A stretch of 64,000 nt of DNA from Kolteria novifilia. Its GTDB lineage: Bacteria; Planctomycetota; Planctomycetia; Kolteriales; Kolteriaceae. Each line of letters opens with the position of its first letter. Within the stretch, counting starts at the first letter, position 1. Position numbers and translations under genes: made by a program. Under the pieces are notes generated by a model. That model saw nothing but the letters and a program-made list of their open reading frames with translations, had not been told where the DNA came from and did no database searches. This document shows positions 17,592 through 27,379 of the stretch, one piece after another. Where the stretch lies: contig CP036279.1 in the NCBI GenBank assembly GCA_007748055.1, positions 6,076,001-6,140,000 of the forward strand. Reading direction: 5' to 3'.

Positions 17592-20294
17592 ATGGCTGAG
17601 CGTCTTTACATTGTGGACGCCCATTCGTTGATCTATCAGGTCTTTCATGCCATCTCGGACATGACGGCGCCTGACGGAACACCGACCAACGCGGTCTTCG
17701 GCTTCGTGCGCGATATCCAATTCCTGCGCAAGGAGAAGAACCCGGACTACCTCGTCTGCGCCTTCGACGCTTCGGGCGAGACCTTCCGGCACGAGATCTA
17801 CACCGACTACAAAGCCAACCGCAGCGAGATGCCCACTGACCTGAGACCGCAGATCGGCGTCATTCGAGAGGTGCTCGGCGCGTACGGCATCCCCGTTCTC
17901 TCCGAAAAGGGCCTCGAAGCCGACGACTTTCTCGCCTCGGTCGCCGTCCAAGCCGCCGGCAAACAGATCGAAGTCTTCATCTGCACCGCCGACAAGGACG
18001 CCCGGCAACTCATCAGCGACCACGCCTTCCTCTACGATCTGCGGCGCCATCGTACCCTCGATCGGGACGCCCTCGAAAAGGACTGGGGCGTTCGCCCCGA
18101 ACAAGTCGTCGACTACCAAGCGATGGTGGGGGACTCGACCGACAACGTCCCCGGGATCGCGGGGGTCGGCCCCAAGACCGCGAGCCAACTGCTCCAGAAG
18201 TACGGCACGCTCGACGCCATCTTCGAGCACCTCGACGAGATCCCCCAGAAGGGGGTCCGGCTCAAACTCGCCAAGGGCAAGCAGAGCGCCCTGCTCAGCC
18301 GGGAACTCGTTCGCTTGAAGACCGACATCCCGCTTCCCGACGACTGGTCCCAATGGCGGCTGACCGAACCCGATCACGAGGCGCTTCTAGATCTCTTCGC
18401 CAAGTGCGGCTTCCATCGCTTCGCCGACGACATCAGGGCCGAGAAACCCACGGTCGACACCTGGGAAGCCAACTACGTCGCCGTCACGCGCGAGAGCGAA
18501 CTTGCGGGCCTGCTTAAGCGGCTCGCCGAGGCGACGCGATTCAGCTTCGACTTGGAAACAACCAGCGTCACCCCGACCGAGGCGGAGATCGTCGGCTACG
18601 CGATCGCTTTCGATTCGGGGGAAGCCTTCTACGTCGCTGTCCGAGGCCCCGAAGGGGATACGGAACTCGATCCCGATGACGTGCTCGAACGGATGCGTCC
18701 GATCCTCGAGAACCCGGAAATCCAAAAGGTCGGGCAGAACCTCAAGTACGACATGATCGTCTTGATGGCCGCCGACGTCGCACTGCGAGGAGTCGCGTTC
18801 GACACGATGATCGCGAGCTACCTGCTGGAACCGGGGGAGCGCAATCACAACCTCGACGAGCTCTCGCAACGCTACCTGAATCACACGACGATCAAGATCT
18901 CCGAGCTGATCGGGAAGGGCAAGTCGCAAAAGTCGATGCTCGAGGTCCCGGTCGGCGAGGTGGCTCCCTACGCCGGCGAGGATGCCGACGTCGCGCTTCG
19001 CTTGACCGAAATTCTCGAACCGCGCCTCGGTGAGGAGAAACTCGAGAAGCTCTACACCGACCTGGAGTGTCCGCTAATCGACGTCCTCGCGACGATGGAG
19101 CACCATGGGATCGCGATCGATGCCTCCCGTTTGGAGCAACTCTCCGAGGAGTTCGCCTCGCGTATCGAAACGATCAGGGCCCAAGCCTTCGAAGCGTCCG
19201 ACGAGGAATTCAATCTCGACTCGCCACTCCAATTGCGGCGAATCCTCTTCGAAAAGCTTGGGCTACCGGTGGTCAAACGGACCAAGACCGGCCCCAGCAC
19301 CGACGAAGAGGTACTCGAAACGCTCGCGGAAAAGCATCCGCTGTGCGCGCTCATCGTCGAGTATCGTGGGCTCGCCAAGCTCAAGAGTACCTACGTCGAC
19401 GCGTTGCCCCAGATGCGTCATCCCCAGACGGGACGCGTTCACTGTTCGTTCAATCAGACCGTCGCCGCGACGGGGCGTTTGAGTTCGAGCGATCCGAACC
19501 TTCAGAACATCCCGATCCGTACGGAGGATGGGAGGAAGATTCGCCAAGCGTTCGTCCCGGGCGCCAAGGAGCAGGCGCTCCTCTCGGCGGACTATTCTCA
19601 GATTGAGTTGCGTCTCTTGGCCGACTTCAGTGAGGACGAGAACCTCATCCGGGCGTTCGCCGAGGATCAGGACATTCACGCGGTGGTCGCGGCCCAGATC
19701 GAATCGGTGTCGTTGGAGGACGTCACCAAGGAGATGCGCCGCCGAGCCAAAGCGGTGAACTTCGGCATCATGTACGGGCAGAGCCCCTACGGACTGGCGA
19801 AACAACTCAAAATCGACCAAGAGGAAGCGGCCGAGTTCATCGATGCCTACTTCGATCGCTATCCGACGATCGAGACCTTTATGACCGGCGTCCTTGAATT
19901 CGCTCGGCAAAATGGCTACGTCACCACGATCCTGGGTCGTCGTCGTCCCATTAACGGAATTAAGCGGACGACTGGCCGCTCCCGCAATCTGCCGGAGAGG
20001 ACGGCCATCAACACCGTCATCCAGGGCTCTGCCGCGGACCTGATCAAGAGGGCGATGCTATCGATTCATCGGCGTTTGGAGTCGGAGGACTTCGGCGCGC
20101 GGCTCCTACTACAGATCCACGACGAACTCCTCTTCGAAGTCGACGCCGACCGGGTCGATCCCCTCGCCGCGATGGTCAACGAGGAGATGAGTCAAGCTCT
20201 CCAACTCAAGGGCGTGCCGCTGAAGGTCGACATCGGGGTCGGTCCCAACTGGCTCGACCTCGAGCCGATCGGCGAGGTCGTGGGCCTGTCGTGA
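17592..20294 (+). CDS. polA: DNA polymerase I
   Basis: This 900-residue, three-domain repair and Okazaki-processing polymerase is complete. The 5' nuclease domain (residues 1-290) opens with YIVDAHSLIYQVFHA. The 3'-5' proofreading domain keeps its catalytic residues: FDLETT (Asp320, Glu322), GQNLKYD and YAGEDADV. The polymerase domain has DYSQIELR (Asp667), the O-helix RRRAKAVNFGIMYG, and HDELLFE (Asp844). All three activities are therefore predicted. The ATG at 17592 lacks a strong ribosome site but matches the family start. coaE follows within 80 bases, so the two may be co-transcribed. Confidence 0.97.
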   Translation: MAERLYIVDAHSLIYQVFHAISDMTAPDGTPTNAVFGFVRDIQFLRKEKNPDYLVCAFDASGETFRHEIYTDYKANRSEMPTDLRPQIGVIREVLGAYGIPVLSEKGLEADDFLASVAVQAAGKQIEVFICTADKDARQLISDHAFLYDLRRHRTLDRDALEKDWGVRPEQVVDYQAMVGDSTDNVPGIAGVGPKTASQLLQKYGTLDAIFEHLDEIPQKGVRLKLAKGKQSALLSRELVRLKTDIPLPDDWSQWRLTEPDHEALLDLFAKCGFHRFADDIRAEKPTVDTWEANYVAVTRESELAGLLKRLAEATRFSFDLETTSVTPTEAEIVGYAIAFDSGEAFYVAVRGPEGDTELDPDDVLERMRPILENPEIQKVGQNLKYDMIVLMAADVALRGVAFDTMIASYLLEPGERNHNLDELSQRYLNHTTIKISELIGKGKSQKSMLEVPVGEVAPYAGEDADVALRLTEILEPRLGEEKLEKLYTDLECPLIDVLATMEHHGIAIDASRLEQLSEEFASRIETIRAQAFEASDEEFNLDSPLQLRRILFEKLGLPVVKRTKTGPSTDEEVLETLAEKHPLCALIVEYRGLAKLKSTYVDALPQMRHPQTGRVHCSFNQTVAATGRLSSSDPNLQNIPIRTEDGRKIRQAFVPGAKEQALLSADYSQIELRLLADFSEDENLIRAFAEDQDIHAVVAAQIESVSLEDVTKEMRRRAKAVNFGIMYGQSPYGLAKQLKIDQEEAAEFIDAYFDRYPTIETFMTGVLEFARQNGYVTTILGRRRPINGIKRTTGRSRNLPERTAINTVIQGSAADLIKRAMLSIHRRLESEDFGARLLLQIHDELLFEVDADRVDPLAAMVNEEMSQALQLKGVPLKVDIGVGPNWLDLEPIGEVVGLS

Positions 20295-20378
20295 GCACCC
20301 GACTTCGGTCGGGGCGGCAACCGAGCACCCGACTTTGGTCGGGGCGGCAACCGAACAGCCGACGGAGGTCGGCGTGAG
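20293..20378 (+). repeat. Three tandem hairpin repeats between polA and coaE
   Basis: Two 30-bp units (20293-20322 and 20323-20352) differ at one base, and a diverged third unit follows (20353-20378). Each contains a short hairpin: CCCGAC-TTCG-GTCGGG (20298-20313), CCCGAC-TTTG-GTCGGG (20328-20343) and CCGAC-GGAG-GTCGG (20359-20372). The first has a UUCG tetraloop. The third holds the coaE ribosome site. Confidence 0.8.
20359..20376 (+). promoter_or_regulatory. coaE ribosome site in a hairpin loop
   Basis: GGAGG (20364-20368) occupies the loop and closing base of the stem CCGAC/GTCGG. The GTG start at 20374 follows by one base after the stem. The structure could limit or pace translation initiation. 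Confidence 0.55.
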
Positions 20379-21009
20379 TGAGAAACAGTCGATCGTGATC
20401 GGCGTGACCGGGTCGATCGGGGCGGGCAAATCGTTCGTCGCCCAGCTCTTCACCGAGCAAGGAGCGGTCGTCATCGACGCCGACCGAGTCGGCCACGAAG
20501 TGCTCCAAGACCGCGAGGTCATCGAGAGCTTGGTCGAGAGGTTCGGTGACCGCATCCTGAAGGATGGGGATCCGGGGAACATCGACCGACGGGTGCTGGG
20601 AAGGATCGTCTTCGGCGATCCCGACTCGATGCGAAAGCTGGAAGAGCTCGTGCACCCGAGAATGCGGCGCCGTTTCGAGAAACGGATCGCCGAGGAGAGG
20701 GAACGAGGGAAGCGATTGATCGTCCTCGATGCGGCCATCCTCGCGGAAGCGGGGTGGGACGATCTGTGCGACCATGTCGTCGCGGTCGACGCTCCACGGG
20801 CAATACGTTTGGAGAGACTCCGATCGAACCGCTCGTGGACCGACGAGGAGTTGACGCGACGAGAAGCGGCCCAGTGGCCGCTGGATCGAAAATGGGCACG
20901 AGCGGATCTCGTGCTCGAGAATGTCGGCTCGAAGGATGAAGTGAGCCGACGAATCGCTCGCTTGGTCGAGGACTGGTCCGCGAGGGCCAATCGTCCCGGC
21001 GAACGGTGA
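20374..21009 (+). CDS. coaE: Dephospho-CoA kinase
   Basis: This 211-residue enzyme catalyses the last step of coenzyme A synthesis, phosphorylating dephospho-CoA with ATP. The P-loop GSIGAGKS is at residues 12-19. [10 protein letters not shown] near residue 35, [11 protein letters not shown] near 93 and [11 protein letters not shown] near 118 follow in family order. An in-frame TTG at 20335 exists, but the GTG at 20374 has GGAGG five bases upstream and the normal N-terminus. It follows polA and precedes rho in the same direction. Confidence 0.93.
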   Translation: MSEKQSIVIGVTGSIGAGKSFVAQLFTEQGAVVIDADRVGHEVLQDREVIESLVERFGDRILKDGDPGNIDRRVLGRIVFGDPDSMRKLEELVHPRMRRRFEKRIAEERERGKRLIVLDAAILAEAGWDDLCDHVVAVDAPRAIRLERLRSNRSWTDEELTRREAAQWPLDRKWARADLVLENVGSKDEVSRRIARLVEDWSARANRPGER

Positions 21010-21016
21010 ACCGAAG

Positions 21017-21040
21017 ATCATCGGGGCGTCCCCCGATGAT
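21017..21040 (+). promoter_or_regulatory. Strong hairpin in the coaE-rho intergenic region
   Basis: ATCATCGGGG (21017-21026) pairs perfectly with CCCCGATGAT (21031-21040) around a CGTC loop. There is no U-tract. Its place in the leader of rho, a gene often autoregulated, makes a regulatory or processing role possible. Confidence 0.4.
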
Positions 21041-21230
21041 GCCGAATGTCATCGGGATGTCACCCGGTGACGGTCAGTTGGTGCAATCAGAAGAGGTACG
21101 AATCCCGCCGCCGGCGGATCCGGGCAGGTCTCTCATGTCGGGGAAGACTTTGGGGTACTTTCCCTCCCGGATCGACACGGCAACCGCCGTTCGCGAATCT
21201 CGGCGCCGGCACCGAAGAAGGAGCAAGATC

Positions 21231-22772
21231 ATGTCCGAATCAACCGGCCGTCGTGGCCGTCGTCCCAAAAGCCAATCCGCCAAAGAGGACGCCCCCAAGG
21301 AAGACAAGACGCCGACCGCCAAGGAGGAGGACTCCAACGTCGCCGTCTCCGATCCGCCTCCCGCCAAGGCGCGGTCCCGGGAGCGAAGTAAGGAGTCACG
21401 ATCCACCACGCCACCGGCCGAGAACGGCGATGGAGAAGTCGCGTTCGCCGATCTCGATACCAACAAACGCTACGAAGCGATCAAACGCGGCGGCGGCCAA
21501 CTCGGCACCCACCTCGCCGAGCTGCAGCACATGTCGATGGCCGACCTGTTGCTCTTGGCTCAGCAAGAGAACATCGAAGAATATGCCGGCCTCAAAAAGC
21601 AGGATCTGATCTTCAAGATCCTCAAGGAACGGGTGAAACAGAACGGCCTGATGTACGGCGAAGGAACTCTCGAGATCCTTCCCGATGGCTTCGGCTTCCT
21701 GAGAAGTCCCGATTACAACTACCTGCCCTGCCCCGACGACATCTACATTTCGCCGAGCCAGATCAGACGCTTCGGGCTGAAGACCGGCGTGACGGTCTCG
21801 GGACAGATTCGGCCGCCGAAGGAAAACGAGCGTTACTTCGCGCTGCTTCGCGTCGAGGCGATCAACTTCGAAGACCCCGACAAGATGGGGAACATGATCA
21901 GCTTCGACGACCTGACGCCGCTGCATCCCGAGCAGCGCCTTCAGCTCGAACTGCCCAGCGAGCCGACCGAAATCAACATGCGGGTGATCGACATGGTCAC
22001 CCCCATCGGCATGGGACAGCGTGGCTTGATCGTCGCTCCGCCGCGGACTGGTAAGACCGTCCTCTTGCAGAAGATGGCCAACAGCATCCTCGTCAATCAC
22101 AACGACGTCTACGTCATCGTTCTTCTGATCGACGAACGACCGGAAGAAGTGACGGAGATGGAGCGGACCGTCAAGGGCCCGCGTGCCGAGGTGATCAGCT
22201 CGACCTTCGACGAGCCCGCCTCCCGCCACGTTCAGGTCTCCGAGATGGTCATCGAGAAGGCCAAGCGGATGGTCGAGTTCGGCCACGACGTCGTGATTCT
22301 GCTCGACTCGATCACACGTCTGGCCCGCGCCTACAACACCGAGATCCCCCACTCGGGCAAGATCCTCTCCGGTGGTGTCGACGCCAACGCGCTTCACAAG
22401 CCGAAGCGGTTCTTCGGGGCCGCCCGGAATATCCAGGGTGGCGGCAGCTTGACGATCTTGGCCACCGCCCTGATCGACACCGGCAGCCGGATGGACGAAG
22501 TCATCTTCGAGGAGTTCAAGGGTACCGGCAACATGGAGCTTCACCTCGACCGCCGCTTGGTCGAGAAGCGCATTTGGCCAGCCATCGACGTCAACCGTTC
22601 CGGCACCCGCCGCGAGGAGTTGCTGCTCGATCCCGAAGAACTCAAGCGGATCTGGATCCTGCGTCGCGTGCTTAACGACATGAACCCGGTCGAGGCGATG
22701 GAGCTGCTCACCAGCCGACTGCGTCGCACCAAGACCAATCCCGAGTTCCTCATGTCGATGAACTTGAGCTGA
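21231..22772 (+). CDS. rho: Transcription termination factor Rho
   Basis: This 513-residue hexameric RNA helicase ends transcription of untranslated RNA. The first roughly 70 residues are a charged, low-complexity extension ([18 protein letters not shown]) common in high-GC phyla. The Rho N-domain ([15 protein letters not shown]) follows, then the RNA-binding OSB fold ([17 protein letters not shown]), then the ATPase with Walker A PPRTGKT (Lys275) and Walker [17 protein letters not shown]. The ATG at 21231 has AAGGAG seven bases upstream, so the longer open frame from 21006 is not used. A terminator-like hairpin follows the gene. Confidence 0.96.
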   Translation: MSESTGRRGRRPKSQSAKEDAPKEDKTPTAKEEDSNVAVSDPPPAKARSRERSKESRSTTPPAENGDGEVAFADLDTNKRYEAIKRGGGQLGTHLAELQHMSMADLLLLAQQENIEEYAGLKKQDLIFKILKERVKQNGLMYGEGTLEILPDGFGFLRSPDYNYLPCPDDIYISPSQIRRFGLKTGVTVSGQIRPPKENERYFALLRVEAINFEDPDKMGNMISFDDLTPLHPEQRLQLELPSEPTEINMRVIDMVTPIGMGQRGLIVAPPRTGKTVLLQKMANSILVNHNDVYVIVLLIDERPEEVTEMERTVKGPRAEVISSTFDEPASRHVQVSEMVIEKAKRMVEFGHDVVILLDSITRLARAYNTEIPHSGKILSGGVDANALHKPKRFFGAARNIQGGGSLTILATALIDTGSRMDEVIFEEFKGTGNMELHLDRRLVEKRIWPAIDVNRSGTRREELLLDPEELKRIWILRRVLNDMNPVEAMELLTSRLRRTKTNPEFLMSMNLS

Positions 22773-22792
22773 CTCGGCGAAGAGCCTCGTCT

Positions 22793-22826
22793 CGGAGGTG
22801 GGTCTCGGCCCACCTCCGGGTCCTTT
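22793..22826 (+). terminator. Terminator after rho
   Basis: CGGAGGTGGG (22793-22802) pairs perfectly with CCCACCTCCG (22809-22818) around TCTCGG. A short TCCTTTTG follows. The stem is strong and the U-tract modest. Confidence 0.75.
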
Positions 22827-23081
22827 TGTTGGCCTCCCTCTCAATCGCCCTCCCTCTCTACTCCGCCCTTCTCCTCTCACTGTCCGCCCGCACGCGATCT
22901 TCCCGATCGCGACCACTTGACCTCGCCGCACCGGACGCAACAATGCTCCCGCACCAGATGTCGCCCCAGCCGTCGTTCGCCGTGATCGGCGGTTACCAAC
23001 GCTTGCTCGGCCCAGGGCGTACTAGATAGCACACACTTCCGTTCGATCCCGTCACCCGCGCCTATTCGTTTGGAGCAGAGC
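22827..23081. other. Spacer between rho and the CBM2 protein gene
   Basis: There is no supported gene. GGAG at 23072-23075 serves as the ribosome site for the next gene. No clear promoter was identified. Confidence 0.4.
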
Positions 23082-25103
23082 ATGGCCAAGCTGCGCTCAA
23101 AGCGTCGCCCGAAGACCCAACTCCTTTGCCTGGAGAGCCTCGAAGATCGCTGCCTGCTGACCGCGAGCCCCGATCTCCTCCTTTCGCCCGAGATCCCGAC
23201 AGCGAGTGGCCAGGCGGAGATGGGCAAGGTTGACGCGCTTGCCGATCTCGTCACCATCGAGACGCATCTGCTGAGCCAGTGGGACACCGGTGCCACGGTG
23301 GCGGTCGTCGTCAGGAATGGAAGCGATGCTCCCGTCGAGAGCTGGGCCGTCGCTTGGGAAATGCCCGCCCAGCAACGGATCACCTACGCCTGGGATGCCG
23401 CCTTCGCGTTCGAGGGCGATACCGTGATGGCTCGTTCCGAAACCGACGGCGCCATTGCCCCCGGTCAAGCAATCGCGTTCGGCTTCAACGTCGCCACCGG
23501 CCCCGACGGTTGGACGGAGCCTGCGTTCGAACTGGTCGAACTCAACGGCGAGCCCGTGTCGTCGCCGGACGTTCCCCCTTCCGATCCCACCACCCCGCTC
23601 GAGGACGGATCGACCGACAAACCGACGCCGTCGCCCAGCCCTTCGCCAGTCTTGGTCGAATTCTCCATCTTCTCGACGTGGGCGACCGGGTTTAGCGCCA
23701 ACGTCGTGCTCCGAAACCCGACCGCCGAGCCGGTGACGGTTCGAGATATCCAGTGGGCGTGGCCTTCCGACTACGGCATCGACTACGTTTGGAACGCCAC
23801 CATCACTCGCCACCAAGGAACCAATCTCGTCGCGACTCCCACCGAGGACCACAAGACCCTCGCTCCCGGCGAAGCGATCAGCTTCGGATTCAACGCCAGC
23901 TATCTGGGAGGGTCCGTCGTCACTCCCGACTTTGCCGTGAACCTCGAAGGTACGGCTCCTCCCGCCACCGAGGTTCCCCCAACCACCCCCGATCCGAGCG
24001 ACGTGACGCCGGCGAGAAACGTCTTCCTCGGTACCCAATCAATCGGGCCAGGCTATTCGTTCACGGAGGAGACCTCCCTCGTCGAAACCGCCCGGGCCAT
24101 CGAAGCGACGGGATCGAATATCCTCAAAGTCGCGCTCGACCCGACGCTCTACGGCTTGGGGAGCCTGCACCAATGGGATCCGGTCGCTCTCCTCCAGAGC
24201 AATGAGTCCTTCCAAACCGTCCTCGGCATGGACTTCGACTACTACTTCTTCTGGCTCGAACGCTCGGGACCGTGGGCCGACAACATCGGCATCAGCCCCG
24301 AAGAGTACGTCAACGAATACGAAGTGACCTACAACCTCGCGACCTACCTGCTCGAGACTTTCGAGGGAACCGGCAAGACGTTCATGATCGGCAACTGGGA
24401 GACCGACTGGAACCTGCTCGAATGGAACCCCACCCTCGCCGACGTCAACGATCAGCGGGTCCAAGGCCTCATCGACTGGCTCAACCTGCGTCAGGACGCC
24501 ATCGACCAAGCCAAGTTTGACTTCACCGGCGACGGCGTCGAGGTCTTCCACTACCTCGAAGTCAACCGGGTCGACGATGCCCAGGAACTCGGCTTCGAAC
24601 GCGTCGTCAACGCCGTGTTGCCGGCGACGAATGTCGACTTCGTGTCTTACTCGGCCTACGACGTGATTCTCGATGAGGGCAACGTCGGGAACTACGACGA
24701 CGCCCTTGGCGAGAACCTCTCCTACATCGAGAGTCTTCTCATTTCCAAGAAGGGACTTCCCTTCGATCGACGGGTCTTCATCGGAGAGTTCGGTTTCTAC
24801 CTCACCGATGTCACGCCCGATCAGCGGTTCGAACTCACGATCGACGTCATGCGAGCGGCCATCGACTGGGGCACTCCTTTCGTGCTCAACTGGCAGATCT
24901 ACGATACCGCCGCCAACGAGGGGCTCTACCTGATCGGCCCCGACGGCAACCCGACCAGGGTTCACGACCTTCTGGTCGCATACGCGTCGGACATGAACCA
25001 GTGGGCCAGCGCGTTCGCGTTCCAGCATGGGGGAGAACCGACCGAAGGGGAGATCCGCGAACAGGCCCTTACGGTCCTCGACGAGCTGCGCGAGATTCTC
25101 TGA
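23082..25103 (+). CDS. Secreted two-CBM2 protein with a hydrolase-like TIM-barrel domain
   Basis: The protein is 673 residues. The N-terminus has the LESLEDRCLLTA leader (about residues 15-26) typical of exported planctomycete proteins. Two family 2 carbohydrate-binding-like domains follow: about residues 55-145 (WDTGATVAVVVRNGS to GQAIAFGFNV) and 185-280 (TWATGFSANVVLRNP to GEAISFGFNA). A Pro/Thr/Ser linker follows each. The C-terminal 350 residues look like a glycoside-hydrolase-type barrel, with GNWETDWN (about 440) and FIGEFGF (about 565), where a catalytic Glu would be expected. Cellulose- or chitin-directed activity is plausible but the GH family is not identified. The ATG at 23082 has GGAG six bases upstream. 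It is monocistronic. Confidence 0.75.
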   Translation: MAKLRSKRRPKTQLLCLESLEDRCLLTASPDLLLSPEIPTASGQAEMGKVDALADLVTIETHLLSQWDTGATVAVVVRNGSDAPVESWAVAWEMPAQQRITYAWDAAFAFEGDTVMARSETDGAIAPGQAIAFGFNVATGPDGWTEPAFELVELNGEPVSSPDVPPSDPTTPLEDGSTDKPTPSPSPSPVLVEFSIFSTWATGFSANVVLRNPTAEPVTVRDIQWAWPSDYGIDYVWNATITRHQGTNLVATPTEDHKTLAPGEAISFGFNASYLGGSVVTPDFAVNLEGTAPPATEVPPTTPDPSDVTPARNVFLGTQSIGPGYSFTEETSLVETARAIEATGSNILKVALDPTLYGLGSLHQWDPVALLQSNESFQTVLGMDFDYYFFWLERSGPWADNIGISPEEYVNEYEVTYNLATYLLETFEGTGKTFMIGNWETDWNLLEWNPTLADVNDQRVQGLIDWLNLRQDAIDQAKFDFTGDGVEVFHYLEVNRVDDAQELGFERVVNAVLPATNVDFVSYSAYDVILDEGNVGNYDDALGENLSYIESLLISKKGLPFDRRVFIGEFGFYLTDVTPDQRFELTIDVMRAAIDWGTPFVLNWQIYDTAANEGLYLIGPDGNPTRVHDLLVAYASDMNQWASAFAFQHGGEPTEGEIREQALTVLDELREIL

Positions 25104-25330
25104 ACAAAGACGTGTTCATTGACGGGTTCTCTTGCCGCGATCACAACAGCGCTGCTAAGATCGAGAGCAGTTCTCGGGCGGTGATCGCTCGCGATTCGCT
25201 TCCCCATCCCTCGAAACCTTCCCGATCATCGCCTGCCTGGTCGCGTTTGTTCGGTTCGCGGGCATTTGGCACGATGATCGCTACTCAATGTGTCGCCGCT
25301 TCAATCCGATTCCCACCTAGGAGTGTCGAG

Positions 25331-26278
25331 ATGCGTCATCGCCGTGGGTTTACGCTCGTTGAGCTTCTGGTCGTCATCGCGATCATCGGGATCTTAGTGT
25401 CGCTTCTGCTTCCCGCGGTGCAGCAGGCCCGCGAATCGGCCCGCCGCAGTCAGTGCGCCAACAACCTCAAGCAGATCGGCCTCGCCCTGCATAGCTACCA
25501 CGAGGCCCATGGCGGTTTCCCGCCGATGCTCATCTACCAGACCGACACCGCTCAGTGCACTTACACCGGGGGCAACGTCGCCGGCGAATGCAACGATCCG
25601 TCTTGGGGATGGGCGTCGCTGATCCTTCCGCAGCTCGATCTGTCCGGACTTTATGAGCGGCTCGGCCCAGGCGCGATTCCTCTCGACGACGCGGCCACCA
25701 CCCCGGAACTTCTCGAATTGATGCAGGAGCGCATCGCCGTCTTCCGCTGCCCAACCGACAGCGCCGCCGACGCGATCTCCAGCGGGCGTTTTATTCCCGA
25801 CATGGGTGGCTCGAGCCCCAAAGTCGCGCGGGCCAACTACATCGGCGTCAACGGGGACGGCGGCTACTACTCGCTCGCCCTGCGCCAAGCCGGCAACGGC
25901 ATCTTCGGCTCGCGCAACATCTCGACGAACTTGAGCAAGATCAGTGACGGCGCCAGCAAGACGCTCATGGTCGGCGAACGTGCCTCGCGCATGCCCGGAG
26001 AGACGAGCGATCGTTACTCGCACTGGGTCGGCGCCAGCATGGGCAATCGCGACAACAGCGGCGGTTCCGGCGTCCGAGAAGTTGCCGGCTCGACCGGCTA
26101 CCCGATGAACTTCCCCGACACCGACTGGCGTTTTCGCCACTGGTTCTCGAGCCTCCATCCCGGCGGCGCCCACTTCACGATGGGGGACGGGTCGGTTCGC
26201 TTCCTCAACGAGACGATCGACCTCGATCTCTACAAGAACCTCTCCATCGTCGACGATGGCAGTATTATCGAGTTCTGA
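25331..26278 (+). CDS. DUF1559 family pseudopilin-like protein 7
   Basis: The protein is 315 residues, with an ATG preceded by AGGAG at 25319-25323. The leader is very short (MRHRRG), followed by [18 protein letters not shown]. The H-x9-DG block (SSLHPGGAHFTMGDG) lies near residue 282, and the end (YKNLSIVDDGSIIEF) is the common family tail. It has no lipoprotein partner. The next gene converges from the other strand after 14 bases. The frame continues far upstream, but that part has no family features. Confidence 0.93.
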   Translation: MRHRRGFTLVELLVVIAIIGILVSLLLPAVQQARESARRSQCANNLKQIGLALHSYHEAHGGFPPMLIYQTDTAQCTYTGGNVAGECNDPSWGWASLILPQLDLSGLYERLGPGAIPLDDAATTPELLELMQERIAVFRCPTDSAADAISSGRFIPDMGGSSPKVARANYIGVNGDGGYYSLALRQAGNGIFGSRNISTNLSKISDGASKTLMVGERASRMPGETSDRYSHWVGASMGNRDNSGGSGVREVAGSTGYPMNFPDTDWRFRHWFSSLHPGGAHFTMGDGSVRFLNETIDLDLYKNLSIVDDGSIIEF

Positions 26279-26292
26279 GAGATCCCATCGCC

Positions 26293-26961
26293 TCATCCCC
26301 GGCGTGCAAGAAGTGTCCGCAAGACTTGAAGCATGTAGTAGCGCCGCGCTTGCGAGAGCATACTGCCGAAGCGAAGCCGTTTCTGGCCCAGCAGGGAGAT
26401 GACTTGCATCGTACTACGATAGTTGCTCGTCGATCTGCTCGAAGCCACGATCTCCTCCTCGATCGCGGAAATTTCCCTCCAATCGAACCGCCTCGTCCAC
26501 CCGACGGGTCCGATTCCGGTGAAGACCGAGCCATCGTTTCCATCGATCGTTACCACGACCTTGCCGAAGATGGCCATTAGGGTGATCGAACCGAAGAGGA
26601 TCGTCCCGAAGAGGAAGGGGATGCCGAAGAGCGAGATGACCAAGTTGAACTTCCCCGCGGCGATCTGGGTGCCGTAGATCCCACCGAGCGAAAAGCCCGA
26701 CCAGACGCACATGAAAGGGACGAGAAAGAAAGCGGCGCACGACCGCGTCGTCGCCCCCACTTGGCAGCCGAGCCCATGGTCCTCGAACCACGCCCCGCTT
26801 GGCGGCGAATGAATGTCGAAGTCGCTGACGAACTTGCCGGCCGAAATCATCTTCGAGAGCGAGAAGATCTCGTCGCACGCCGGGCAGAACGCGACGTCGG
26901 TCGCCACGTTCACCTGATCATCTGGAACCGGTTCCCCGCACTTCGGGCAATCCATCTTCAT
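26293..26961 (-). CDS. Zinc-ribbon membrane protein of unknown function
   Basis: The protein is 222 residues. It starts with a zinc ribbon, CPKCGEPVP then FCPACDEIF (residues 4-32), probably binding one zinc. After about residue 75 there are two hydrophobic segments (AAFFLVPFMCVWSGFSLGG and LVISLFGIPFLFGTILFGS). The C-terminal part resembles a PH-like strand-rich region (VVVTIDGNDGSVFTG, then TRRFDWREISAIEEE). I chose the ATG at 26961, directly before the zinc ribbon; an in-frame GTG at 26979 is possible. I do not recognise a named family. Confidence 0.75.
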   Translation of the reverse strand: MKMDCPKCGEPVPDDQVNVATDVAFCPACDEIFSLSKMISAGKFVSDFDIHSPPSGAWFEDHGLGCQVGATTRSCAAFFLVPFMCVWSGFSLGGIYGTQIAAGKFNLVISLFGIPFLFGTILFGSITLMAIFGKVVVTIDGNDGSVFTGIGPVGWTRRFDWREISAIEEEIVASSRSTSNYRSTMQVISLLGQKRLRFGSMLSQARRYYMLQVLRTLLARRG

Positions 26962-27379
26962 GACGGTTGAAGTCCCCACTCAGCCAACGTCCCTCGCGTT
27001 CCCCGCGCCAGATCGGCCATTGTGGACGTGCCGTCCAAACGGGTCAATCGCGCGGGGTCGGAGTCAAGCTACAGCTACCCGAACCGAGGCTCGCGTGCCC
27101 CATTGCTGTTTCCGCTTCGTAGGTCAGGCCATTGCCTGACTCCTTTGGGGTACTGATGGGTCGACGAACGCGACGAGGCCGGGATAGCCGCAAAGCACTC
27201 AGCGTCGCACTGTATTGGCCTGCCCCACAGAACGGCGCACCTTGTTCCTGGAACAATTAAAGAGGACACGTCGCATGGTGTTCGGTTCATCCTTTCGTCC
27301 CAATGGGGGCGTCGAGACGGTGGCCGCCTCGCGACCGCCTTGCCGGAGAACCACACCCGATCATCGTCGCGACTAGCCG
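26962..27379. other. Gene-free spacer with REP-like palindrome
   Basis: There is no supported gene. It contains the inverted copy of the 18-bp palindrome at 27123-27140. Nothing else stands out. Confidence 0.45.
27123..27140. repeat. REP-like 18-bp palindrome, copy 2
   Basis: GTCAGGCCATTGCCTGAC is the exact reverse complement of the copy at 1821-1838, with the same 7-bp stem. It is intergenic. Confidence 0.6.

Noticed and set aside
20293-20378. Hairpin repeats as a CRISPR array or rho-independent terminator of polA
   Set aside because: There are no spacers between units and no U-tract after any of the stems.
21396-22943. A 515-codon minus-strand ORF opposite rho
   Set aside because: It is a mirror of the codon structure of rho; its valine/glycine-rich translation has no family features.
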